Source: Stictocephala bisonia
Lineage: Eukaryota; Arthropoda; Insecta; Hemiptera; Membracidae
DNA length: 64,000 bases
Direction of reading: 5' to 3'
NCBI GenBank assembly: GCA_035578905.1
Contig: JAQJVL010000307.1
Location: forward strand, 576,501-640,500
Both the position numbers and the translations under genes were made by a program. Positions 42,691 to 54,360 of the stretch are shown here, piece after piece (the stretch's first letter is position 1; every line of letters starts with the position of its first letter). The notes beneath the pieces were generated by a model. The model had not been told where the DNA came from. It did not search any database and was given only the letters and a program-made list of their open reading frames with translations.

Positions 42691-45600
42691 TATTTGTAGC
42701 AACAAAAAGGGAAGGAACAGAGGTCAAAGGTCTAATAATCTGCTGAATGTGTGTCGCACATTCCTTTTGATTATCCTTTTGATCCTTTTGACTATAGTAA
42801 GTTATGCGTGTGTCTATAGTTCGCCGTAGTGGAAGGCATCGACTGCACTACCGTCCGTCAGAATTTTTTCTCTCCTATCCCCCTCCAAACTATTTATCTC
42901 GATCTATCTCTTCCTCCCTGCTATTTCACATTCACTTCAAACATCGACAGCAGACTCCTGTGAATGGGTCAATACGTAAATACAATTTTGTTTATAAATA
43001 TTTTTACTCTATGCGTAATAAAGACAGTTTTATTTTTGATACTTTATTACTTAAGATTTTCGTTTTTACTTATAGACTACAATTGACAGTTTACTTTGAG
43101 ATATTAAACTCCTAAAAACTTTCTATTGGGTTATACATTTACAAACTAAGATCATTTAGTTGGGATCCAAAGACAGTTTCTTTGGGATATTACGTCTTTT
43201 TACAAAGACAATTTTTTTGGGACAGTATTTAAAACACACGAGTAAATAACGAAATGGTTCGTTACAATAACAACAGCATTTATTATGAACAAATATTTTT
43301 GTTAACCTTTAATTATCATAAGGCTGCATACTTCTATCTGGCATAGCAGAGTTTACTAGCTAATGAATATTCCGGAATTATTCTCGTTGTACATACAAGA
43401 ATATTTAAAATTGTTAATCGAACACAAAAATGTATAAAACATATAATGACGAGTTATTCCAACCCAGTGACAACAAAACAAATTTATATAGAAAATAATC
43501 TTCAATTAACAAAAACCCATTAATGAAATGTGATTGGAGTGAATTTACAAAAAAGAGAATGTAATTTTAACGCACCATTAATTAATTACTTCAATTAACA
43601 ATTTAAATTATTTAATTACTTCAACACATTTCATGACTTATGCGGATTAAAATTTGCTTTTCGGTTTAAAATTAGAAAATCAATTTGCAGTTAAATCACC
43701 CATTACCAACTTAAAAACGACTAAAACATCTAATTGAAGAGGAAAGTGCACGTTGAAATGCCTCTGAACATAAAAAATATATTTAAATTCACCATGAGTC
43801 CATGAATTATTGGGAATAATCACAAAGAGTGATTATTGGGAGGGATATTTCAAAATGAAAAGTTAGTTTTTAAATAGCATAGGGTGATATTCTGTAAGCT
43901 TTTATCTCTGGATGAGTGGGGCATTTAGTGCATATAAACCATTAAACATATTTAATGGAAGTGCACGTTAAAGTCAAGTTTAATCGTGCGCAAACGTTTA
44001 TTCAGGCGCTGTTCATGAGGTAAAAGTGTGTGTTTTCCCTTCACTCCCTTTTGTGGAACTTTTTAAACAGTTTAATTTACAGTCAGTATCATACTCGTTT
44101 TTTTTTTTTTCAGAATCATTTCAATTTTACTGATTGATACAAGATAATGTTTTGTGGTTTTAAATTTTACTTTACGTTTGGAAATATATACATTACAAAT
44201 ATTTATAGTGATTTAATTGTTTTATTGTTGGATTAATTTAATTATTTGATAATTATATATTATTTGATTCCTCTAAATTATGCCAACAGTTTTTTTCCTA
44301 TAACTTTTCTTTTAGGGTCTCAAGTAACAGTTCAGTGAAGGCTAATCCGTATAAACTTGTGCAAAAATAATTATGTTTTGTCCATAAAGAAAGAAATTTA
44401 TACAGATTGTTGTAAAAAATGTTGTTCAGTTGATGCACGCTACAATTTTGTAACAAAGCTTTTAGGATGTATAATTTATTGTATCTGTACATAGAGTAAG
44501 TATGCTCTCAACTATTAAAATTAAGTTGGTGAGAAAAATTATGTCAGTGTTGAAAAGTAATTGTAAATCTTATAGGATTTCACTAAGCTAGACAATATTT
44601 TAAAACTGAAGTCGTATTTCAATATACATATCATTCTGCCTTTATTAGGGTCTATAATTAGATATTTTCAATACAAGAGATTTTCAGGTTTTTTCTAAAC
44701 TCGTTATAAAATAGGAGTTTTCGATCACATAATTATGGGTATATACAGAAGGAAAAGCCATATGTATTTTTCACCATCAATTTGTTTGGCGTAGTTTAAA
44801 ATTATTTCATAAAAGAATCAGTCTCATTTAATAATTCTAACAGGTAAATGAGAAATTAATTGTTTTGTAAACACTTACAAACTCGGAAATGACAAACGCT
44901 AGACAACATTTCTTTAAGCAAATATTAACTGTGTTATTTATGTATTACTAAATTACTGTGTATTTATGTATTACTGTGGCACATAATAGGAGTTGATCTA
45001 ACGAAAAAGGAGTTGATGTAGTAAACTCATAATTCGTTTACATCGAGGCTGTGCTGGACGAGGAAGGTATAGTCTGCTCAAGGGCAAAGTGTAGACCGGA
45101 TATTCAGCCCATGCGTAAAAAAATCGTAACAATAATAGGTCTACGATGTTTCCAGTTAAAAAATATTTCTCCAGTAGAATATTTGTCGAGAATTAGAGAT
45201 AATGAAGTGATTTTGAGTTGGTTGACCTTGAGGTGTGTTCGTGTTCAGTCCTTAATCGATTTAACAGTGATTGGTATAGTTTAACTACCAGTTTATTTTC
45301 ATTACAGTAATTTAGTTTTAAAGCTATTACAAGTGTATCATCATCAAACATTTCTTTGACCAATCACAAAATATGACCTTATAATAAAAATTCACACAGT
45401 TTAAAAAATTAAAACGTAAATAAAACGAATTACAGTACATGTAAATATTTAAATTTTCTACTTTCGAGCTTAATATAAAAAAACTATGATTCGTAAACAT
45501 ATTCTTGTTGATTCATTAATTCATTTGTTTAACTATGAAACTTTTTTGTGCTGGTTGATTTCAAGTGACAAAAATAATAATAAACTTCCTCGTATCTCAA

Positions 45601-46830
45601 AGATTTTAATACACGATTTTTACGAATTAAAACCACCATTTTATAAATATATGCTGGTTAAAATGTTTGGCTGAAAGCTAGTGACAAAACATTTGGTACA
45701 ATTACAATCATCGTTTTCTCCTTTAAATAATGATATACCATATGTGTACCTTAAAATTATTTTTCCCTGCTAAACAGCTGTCGGAATGAATATGTTTTGT
45801 TCATTAGAACTTCCATATTATTCTTATAAGAATTTTCCCATTTTTAAACCTCCCAAAATGTTTTAAAATGCAAATGTTTTAATATTTCTTGGGTTCAGAT
45901 CGTTAGTTTGATAACCTATCCAAATTAAATAGTTTACGACATTTGGAAGTGGGCAAAACATTAATGTTAGTGACGCCGATCAAGATTTATTACAAAGTGA
46001 TTGATGTGCTTGTACTGAAAGTGAATGTACAACGAACGTGTGGTATCACCGCCGCTTTGTTGACAACCTAGTTTGAAAAACTACTGAAACGTTCTTCCTA
46101 GTTAAAAAATATTATTAAATACGAGAGTATGATTTTAGTGTCACTTAAATTACACAATTAATTTAGGTTTAAAGAATTCCTTTTAGCTTTTGCCATTTCC
46201 GAGTTTCCAAGGGCTTACAAAAAAGTTAATTTCTCATTAAATTGTTTGAATTATGAAATGAGACTGATACTAATCACAATGAATCAAACTGTCATCTATA
46301 CACAAAAAATTATTTTATTATTATTATTATTCTCGCTACAGTTATAGGTTAAAGACGACTTACGCGCAATTTCACTCGTAAAAATGTGTTCTTAAACACA
46401 ATTATCACAATAAAAAGCAAATTAGTTAAAGCAAAATCTCCATCATAATTATTTCTTAAAGAATATAACATGGCAGACAATATACAATTAGTTTGAAAAT
46501 TATTGCTTGCTTATTTTAAGCTTGACAGCAAATTAAAACTCAGAGTTTTGTCATTTCAGACCAGCGGCTGAAATCTAATATTTCAGCCAAACATAAATGT
46601 CAAAACTTCAACTAAAAGATTTAACGCCATTTATAGAAAAATAATTGGTAACACTTCAAACAATTTTTTTAATTTAGGGCCAACTCAAGACTAGGTTGGT
46701 TAGTACTTTTTCCACTACATTCTCAAAATCTTAATAAAATATATCAAACGGTTTGTTATTCAGTTATGTACCTAAAGGTCAAATTAGTCGCTTTAGGTAG
46801 CCATATCTCCATAAAACGAGTGTTTCCCGT
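42691..46830. other. AT-rich stretch, no gene recognised
   Basis: About 4.1 kb. Open frames at 42804-43115 (103 codons), 45051-45284 and 45486-45674 have no recognisable domain and lie in AT-rich or repeat-like DNA. Sequence near 42715-42890 weakly resembles 35800-35905 (GTGTGTCG, ATCC/ATCCTTT, CTCTCC.ATCCC), perhaps another copy of that repeat. TCATTTCAGACCAGCGGC at 46551-46568 recurs at 49568-49585. Confidence 0.4.
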
Positions 46831-49365
46831 ACGTGTATGGGTGGGTGGGTGGGACAAACCTGATACTACCGTACGTGTATGGGTGGGTGGGTGGATGGTG
46901 TTACTAGCCCACCCGCCCACCCATACAGACACGGTGTACTACGTACGGTGATATTGACCTAACCGCCACCCATACATGTACGGTGGTATTGACCCACCCG
47001 CCCACCCATACACGTACGGTGATATTGACCTAACCGCCACCCATACACGTACGGTGGTATTGACCCACCCGCCCACCCATACACGTACGGTGATATTGAC
47101 CCACCCGTCCACCCATACACATACGGTGATATTGACCCACCCGCCCGCTCATACACGTACGGTGATATTGACCTAACCGCCACCCATACACGTACGGTGG
47201 TATTTAACACTGTGGTCAATAACACTGTATGTGAATGGGTGGCGGGTGGGTCAATGTCACCGTATGTGTATGGGTGGGCGGGTGGGTCAATACCATCGTA
47301 CGTGTATGGGTGGCGGGGTGGGTCAATACCATCGTACGTGTATGGGTGGCGGTTAGTCAATATCACCGTACGTGTATGGGTGGGCGGGTGGGTAATACCA
47401 CCGTACATGTATGGGTGGCGGTTAGGTCAATATCACCGACAGTACAGTAATTCGGTCTAGTTATGGTTGGGTGGTGTGCTTTATATACACCATCAACACC
47501 CAACAGTAGTAGTACATTCATTTGTCCCACACCGACCCAAACCTGTATCGGGAATTGAAGCCTACACGCGACCGCTACTACGGTGACCTTGACCCACCCA
47601 CCCACCATATCTACGCGTGATATGACATAACACCCAACCGTAAAACGTGGTATTGTACCCACCCCCCACTCCAACCAACTGCGTACATTAAGCCCACTCT
47701 GCCTATCCATTAACTTTACGGTGTGTTATTTAATTCCTGTATCAATAACTGTATGTATATGGTGGTCCGTGGATGAATGCACCGTAGTTGGTAATGGTGT
47801 ATTTGGCGGTGGGTCAAATCACGTCAGTGAGGGGGCGTCCAATATCACCGTTACTGTCAGGGTGGCGGGTGGGCTTACCTAAGTGTACAACTCCTGGGTG
47901 GCGGTTGGTCAATATCAACCCTAGTTATGGGTGGGTGGGTGGGTTCAATGTACGTTATTGTTATGTATATTTTTGTGGGTGGGTCAATACCAGTACTGTG
48001 ATAATGGGTGGAGTGGTCAATACCCGTACGTGTATTGGTCGGTGGTGGAAACTATCACACGTACGTGTTGGTTGGGGGGGGGGGGTCAATATACACGCGT
48101 AGAGTATGGGTGGCGGGTGGTCAATACCACTGGTAATTGTTGGTGGGGTTAGTCCATATTACCTGTACGTGATGGGTGGGCGTCCTGAGGAGAACAACGG
48201 TGTGGCGATGTGGTGCGGTATTAGAGCATTAATTATTACCGTACCTGTATGTTGGGTGTTGTGGGTCAATTCACCGTATTGTAATAGTTTGACGGGTGGT
48301 AATGTTATAACCCCTCTAGTGTTCGGTGGGCGGAGTAAGGTCAATTCTTCTCTGTACGTGATGGTGGTGGGATTGTGTAATGTGTGAAAGACTGATTATC
48401 GAAGGTCTGGATGGATTTAAGTCACTCAGAAAGATTGTAAGTGTGAGTGGGCAATGTCTTACCTGTACTACTATATGGGGTAGGGGTGTGCAATTCACCG
48501 TACGTGTTAGGGTGGCGGGTGGGCAAACCATCGTCGTTTTTGGGTGGCGGTTGGGCAAGTATCACCGAATAAGGGTGGGTGGTGACAGCTACACATCAGC
48601 GTACATTGTTTTTAATGTGATGTTGGCGGTTGTTCACATAACCACTTTCTTAGTTGTAGAGCGTTGTACTGGTGTCAACCACCGTACGTGTAGGTTAGTG
48701 GACGGGTAGGCAATGTTCTATGATTTGTTTGTGTATTATTGGGTATGTAAGTGTTCTATTATACACCTGAGATGTATATTTGTTGGGTGGGTAATAACTG
48801 AACCTTAATAACGGTTATGGTGGTGCGGAATGGGTCATGTCACCGTATTGTTATCAATATTGGACGAGTTGGGTCATATATACAATATTAAATCGGTTAG
48901 AGGGAGGGTCAATGTTCACCGATATGTGATAGGTGATGGTTGTTATCATTTTCATGTTAAACTGTTTAGGTGCTTGGTTTCATAACCGTACTGTATGAGG
49001 TAGTGTTGTGTAACTCACCGTAACGTGTATGGGTGGGTTGTTGGTCAGTTATCACTATTAGTAGGGTCATGTTTGGTTGCAGGTTCTAACGACCGTAGTG
49101 GTGTAAGGTGGAGGGTGGTCAATGTCCCGTATGTGTATGGGCGGCGGGTGGTCAATATCACCGACTATATGGCTGTGTATAAGGTCAATATCACCATAAA
49201 GATTAGGTGTGCCAGGCTCATACCTAGTATTTGTAGTGGTCCAGATCCGTGTCAATACGGTCTACGTGATTAGGGTGTTGTTAGGTCTAATATTAATGTG
49301 TAATGCATTGGTTGTCTGGTCAAATAATTCCGTACGTTATGGTAGGGGGTAGATTAATGTCACGT
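46831..49365. repeat. G-rich 35-bp minisatellite region
   Basis: The unit is about 35 bp, for example GGTCAATATCACCGTACGTG followed by TATGGGTGGCGGTTA. From 46831 to 47450 units are well conserved and arranged as a palindrome. From 47460 to 49365 the same words (GTACGTGTATGGGTGG, GGTCAATATCACCG) recur with many small insertions and deletions. All the many short frames here are by-products of the repeat. Related units occur at 51994-52865 and 62396-62590. Confidence 0.9.
46951..47445. repeat. Palindromic inversion inside the 35-bp array
   Basis: The left half (46951-47205) uses CCCACCCATACACGTACGG orientation, the right half (47225-47445) its complement. Unit variants mirror each other across the centre near 47213, including the single ACATGTACGG variant at 46973 and CCGTACATGT at 47402, and the alternation of TAACCGCC and CCCGCCCA units. 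The halves are therefore true inverted duplicates, not two independent arrays. Confidence 0.85.
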
Positions 49366-50479
49366 TTCTCAAAAGGACTCCACTATAAAAATAAAAATAT
49401 ATGATACAATATTTATTCTTATCTGTAATACCTTTAAGATGATTATTAGTCACATATATATTGTGTTGATTTGTTTTAAACAAACGTGCAATCAGATTTT
49501 ATATTGAACGCACCTCACGCTTGTATGTTTTTTATTTTGGTTAGTGAACACAACATAACTGAAATGTTCATTTCAGACCAGCGGCGCGAGGCCTTTCCGC
49601 CAGTACCAAAGTTATTTTATTCGGACTATAAGTATCTGAGCTTAGGAGTAGCCTAAAAGATTTTTTAATCAATATTTGAGAATTTAAAATAGAATTTATA
49701 TACATTCTATTTAAAATCCCAATGAATGTTAACGAAAAGCCTTGTATCGTGGCAAATCTAATTAGGACTTTACAGAGTTTGTGTTTGCCGGAGTTTTCTC
49801 TTCTACTTGAGTTCTATAGCGTGCTTCAAGTAAATAACACTCAAGTGCGTTTAACACAAGTGGAAAGGTACTTGCGACACCTCCAATGCTCCACTCAACT
49901 GCCGTCTTTAAGCCTCCACTTCGTGTTATTCACATTTTAATGTCATTTTCTAGTTGTCACTTTCATTTATTTGTTGCCTGTATACAATACTTAGTAACGT
50001 AATCTGACCTTGTAACAATCTAATGAGCAGCGTCAGTTAGGCCGGACAGTTTTGTATTTAGCGCATGTAGGGGTTTCAGTAGCCGAGGAGCATCGTTCCA
50101 CAACTGAGCTGCCTTACTTCACGGGCGTCACTAACTTACGCCTTCAAGTGTACAACATCCGCATCAGTGTTTTATAAAAATAACTGTAATTAACGGTAGA
50201 TGTGTGTTTAATTGATATTTATTGTTTACATAATTATTCATTGTGTTATTGATATTAATTATGTGAAAAATAAATAATGATTTATTCAAACCTTCTTCAG
50301 CTAGATTCGTCGGTGTTAATCAAACCTATCAATGGACTGCACGAAGTGTGTACTTTGGGTGGGAGGGGGGAATTCCCATCATAGAGAGCTTTAGAATCTT
50401 GCTGGCGGGAACAGCCAGTTTACATGGTAAAATTGTTGCAATAGAGAACTAACCTGCATTTATTATTTATACCTGTTCC
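49366..50479. other. No gene recognised
   Basis: A small palindrome at 49684-49714 (TTTAAAATAGAATTTATATA...) and a 72-codon frame at 49722-49940 without known domain. The segment 50060-50150 is GC-richer but not recognisable. Confidence 0.4.
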
Positions 50480-50760
50480 TGCCTATCCACCTGAACAGAG
50501 AAGAAGGAAACAGGTGTAGGCAGAATGTGGATGGCAGAATTAGCACCTTGCCATTTAATTTTTTATTCCACCCAAATTCTCGAGGATAAAATATGTTGTA
50601 ATCATTACTTCATATTTATAAACATTTACATTAGTTTTAATATGTTTATAACTCCCTCTAAGACGTTCGCTGTGGCCATAAGAAAGCAACCTCTGTTTCT
50701 TCTTCTTTGTACAAGCTGAAGTGTTTGGCATTTGTTTAATGCTTGTGAAGAACTATTAAA
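50480..50760. repeat. Dispersed repeat, uninterrupted copy (empty site of the 36-kb MITE)
   Basis: ACATTAGTTTTAATATGTTT and GGCCATAAGAAAGCAACCTC are contiguous here. In the copy at 35.8-36.7 kb the 587-bp MITE stands between them. Confidence 0.7.
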
Positions 50761-51595
50761 ACAAAAAACTGTATGGATTTATACACGCTCAGAATTAAGA
50801 CATATACACTACACCTCACTCAATGAAAACTGTTGCGTGTCTTTCACCTGTAACTAACCTAATAACTGGAGGTATACGTGTGTGGCATTACCTTAATAAT
50901 TAGGAGTGACAGGTACAGAGCTCAATCAGCATGCCACTTTTGGCCATTCTGTGGGCTTGGGCAGGCTACATAAACTACAAAAAAGTGTACAATAAACAGC
51001 CTACATACATCAGCGTGACATTGTTTTTTAAGTGGTGATGTTGGCTGTTTTATTTTTATTTAACTACCTTAAATACTTTTTCTTATTGTAGCACCTCTTA
51101 TTGTAATAACATAAATGTCAAGATCGGCTTAAGTGTAGGCCATAGTGAAACATTGTCTTAGAATGAATTTACTTATGATTTTGTTTGTGTATTATTTTAT
51201 GTTATCGATTAATGATGTTATTTTTTTATTATTACTTGCATATAAAACTGTAAAAGTTCATATTGTGCTAATAAATTTATCTTGAACCTTAAATCTAAGC
51301 AGGCCTATGTATGTAAAAGCTCCTATTATTTTATTTTATACAATATTTTATTTTAGTAATTGGAGAGTATTATAAAATATTTTAACATCCAGTTAATAAT
51401 GATGTTAAAATATTTATTATTATTTATGATTAGAGTATTAATGTTTTAAACTTCATTAAATGTCATGTTTAAATTATGTTTACACCCGTAGCCATTGATT
51501 TCTGTAGAGCCTAGCACTAAAGCTATATTCTGTAATCCTTAGTATAAATGTTATTTTTTTTTATTTTATTATTTTTTTTACATATTTAGTAGGTT
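50761..51595. other. AT-rich stretch, no gene recognised
   Basis: No open frame or shared repeat was noticed. Confidence 0.4.
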
Positions 51596-51840
51596 CCATT
51601 GTTTTAGGTGCAGTGGTTTCGGTAACGGACGCAGTGGTTGAACAGGAAATGACGACATAGGTGCCGTCCTGTCCGGGTACCCGTTTTATCAGTGAGGTGT
51701 GACAATATGGCTGCCCCTTATCACATGTTTGTGCAGTCAACCATAAAAAGATAACTTCTCCCCACCTCTTTCTGCTATAGATTTGACACGTTCCCAGAAT
51801 CCGCATCTCCAATTCGGTTGTTCCAGTGCTTCAGTCTAAA
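51561..51840 (-). other. Possible coding relic or exon, unidentified
   Basis: This patch is GC-richer than its surroundings. Two minus-strand frames look protein-like: EALEQPNWRCGFWERVKSIA then ERGGEKLSFYG and a stop, and in another frame TAQTCDKGQPYCHTSLIKRV with GQDGTYVVISCSTTAS. A frameshift between them would join a continuous product. I do not recognise the family and cannot tell a decayed element from a host exon. Confidence 0.25.
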
Positions 51841-51993
51841 ATGTCCAAATGTCTATAGTAAAGTTGTATGTTAATCACATTATTTTTATTTCTTAACATA
51901 ATTTCTGTTACTCTTTCTAGAGAGGGCTCATATACTTATTATTGTTTTTATTTCTCAAAGGCTTCCTTGCTGTAGGTGTGTAATGACTCTGTA

Positions 51994-52865
51994 CGCCCAC
52001 CTACATGCGTCGACGTTAATGCTACACTGTCCATCCACGTGCTTATAACGTTGATAGACCAATGTCCACCCACATGCGTACGACGTTGATAGCCGACTGA
52101 CCACCCACTTACGTATGCCATTGATAGCACATTGCCCTCCCGCTTCCACATGCGTTCGACGTTGATAGTCACAGTCCACTCACAAGCGTACGACGTTGAT
52201 AGCTCACTGTCCACTCATTGGCGTACGACGTTGATAGCTACAGGCCAACTATTGTACATGTGTACGGCGTTGATATCCACAGTCAACTCATAAGCGTATG
52301 ACGTTGATAGCCACAGTCTACTCACAAGCGTATGACGTTGATAGCTCACTTTCCACCCACAAGCGTACGACGTTGATAGATCACTGTCCACCCACAAGTG
52401 TATGACGTTGATAGCTCACTGTCCACTAACAAGCGTACGACGTTGATAGCTCACTGTCCACTCACAAGCGTACGACGTTGATAGCTCACTGTCCACTCAC
52501 AAGTGTATGACGTTGATAGCTCACTGTCCACTAACAAGCGTACGACGTTGATAGCTCACTGTCCACTCACAAGCGTACGACGTTGATAGCTCACTGTCCA
52601 CTCACAAGCGTACGACGTTGATAGCTCACTGTCCACCCACAAGCGTACGACGTTGATGGCTCACTTTCCACCCACAAGCGTACGACGTTGATAGATCACT
52701 GTCCACCCACAAGCGTACGACGTTGATGGCTCACTGTCCACTCACAAGCGTACGACGTTGATGGCTCACTGTCCACCCACAAGCGTACGACGTTGATAGC
52801 TCACTGTCACCCACAAGCGTACGACGTTGATAGCTCACTGTCCACTCACTATTGTACGACGTTTA
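51994..52865. repeat. 35-bp satellite, about 25 units
   Basis: The unit CCACTCACAAGCGTACGACG followed by TTGATAGCTCACTGT repeats with a 35-bp period and is almost uniform from 52310 to 52860. Left units are diverged (CCACCCACATGCGTACG). It shares the CCACCCAYANRCGTACG core and the period with the 46.8-kb array. Units are contiguous without spacers, so it is not a CRISPR array. Confidence 0.93.
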
Positions 52866-53955
52866 TTTCGATATTCAGGTCCAGTAATCCAACACGTAGA
52901 AGATCCGATAGTTAAGTATATAAGTCGAGTGGGTAAATGGTTGGAGGGAAGATTGAACAATGGTCGTATATCAAGTAATATCGTTATTGATGTTTACACA
53001 TTTATTTAGGTAGCTATTTACCTAAGCTATAATGTTCACCTCTCACCAGCAGCTAATGATGTGTCGCCTAAAATCGTTGACTAATCTGATATGTTCATTC
53101 ACCATCGTGAATCTTTCCCCTGATATATTGTATTAACAAGGTGGTTGTTGATTTACGTACTTTCATATGGTGTGACGGTTAACCCTGCTAAAAACTTCTG
53201 AGATTGAACGTAATTAGTTAGAAAGGTGCAGTCGTAAATTTTGGACGAACAAATGATAGAAATGAATTTGATTGAAAAAAATATTAGTTATACATTTTTT
53301 TTATATTCTTATTATCATTTTGATAGTGACTTAAAATGGCATTCTCAATTTCTAAAGAGATTAGTAAAGCAATTGTGTCTTAATTAGATATTGTTAAAAT
53401 CCTAGTTTGTGTAATTCGTTTAAAAAATAATATTAATATCGTACATATATTTTTAGATTCATAATAAAATTATTACAAACCAATTTCATCCAACAATACA
53501 ATGCATTGTTGATATTTAAAATGCTCTAATGCACTAGATGACATATGTTGACGTTTCACCTTTCATGAATCGAACAATTGGTCTTGGAATTCAATTACAT
53601 CTTGCAGTTTATTACGAAGAACTTTTACGTATATGTATTACATAATTGTTAGTCATAAAAAGATGGAAAGTGGAAGACAATACCAAATTAAGCTGTATAC
53701 AGAAAACTGGAGCCTGTCACTGATACAATAAATTTTCTTTTGGATTTATTATTAAGGAGACACCAGAAACTTTGCTACTAAGAAAAATTTTAGGGAAACT
53801 AGAGTTTCAAACCACAACTAAGACAGATAAAGGAAACTATAGAAGATATAGAGGAACTGAAAATAACTTTGGATAACCTTGGAGAATAAAACACAACAAT
53901 TAAATAAACTGAAACATTTTCTATGTTGAAGATGGAGCTGTATTGGTTTTCTGTA
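52866..53955. other. No gene recognised
   Basis: AT-rich. The last 200 bp (53760-53950) are purine-rich on the plus strand and could be a decayed coiled-coil coding relic like the segment after the palindrome. Confidence 0.4.
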
Positions 53956-54114
53956 TATAATTTTTTAAATAAAACAATTTAAACCAATAAAAACTTTTTA
54001 ATAGTGAGGCCTTTCGATAGCAAGGCTATCATTGACGATGATAGCCTTGCTATCGAAAGGCCTCACTATTAAAAAGTTTTTATTGGTTTAAATTGTTTTA
54101 TTTAAAAAATTATA
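53956..54114. repeat. Perfect palindrome, 77-bp arms, 5-bp spacer
   Basis: Left arm 53956-54032, spacer TGACG, right arm 54038-54114, with no mismatch seen. The centre reads GGCTATCAT-TGACG-ATGATAGCC. It could extrude as a cruciform. The lack of any divergence implies a very young event, gene conversion, or an assembly fold. Confidence 0.92.
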
Positions 54115-54360
54115 AACTGAAAAATGTTTAACTAAAAATATAGAAACAAAATACAATTAAATAGGTATTTAGAGATAAATAACGAAAGAGAAGAATATTA
54201 CTAATGAAAAACTGGACAATTAGTTGGAAACTAATAACGATTTGGAAAAACACGAATCGAAGAAGACAACCGGAATACGATTGTTTGAAGGTGTCCAATG
54301 ATGCCGTAAAAGCGTAGAAAAAGATAATAATATGTAAATCTTTGGAGTAAATGAATAAAC
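54115..54360 (+). pseudogene. Possible LINE ORF1 coiled-coil relic
   Basis: A short plus-strand frame near 54230-54290 gives NNDLEKHESKKTTGIRLFEG, and IFGVNE follows in another frame near 54335. The pattern LE.....N.I.IFG is that of LINE ORF1 proteins at the coiled coil to RRM boundary. Very decayed; could be chance. Confidence 0.25.

Noticed and set aside
46959..49273. Many open frames of 60-150 codons on both strands
   Set aside because: All lie in the 35-bp GC-rich satellite. The peptides are repeats of the DNA unit and disagree between strands.
51948..52397. Minus-strand frames with repeating Cys/Trp peptides
   Set aside because: By-product of the 35-bp satellite (three units make 105 bp, preserving frame).
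51994..52865. CRISPR-like regular array
   Set aside because: The 35-bp units are contiguous with no unique spacers, and the context is an insect genome.
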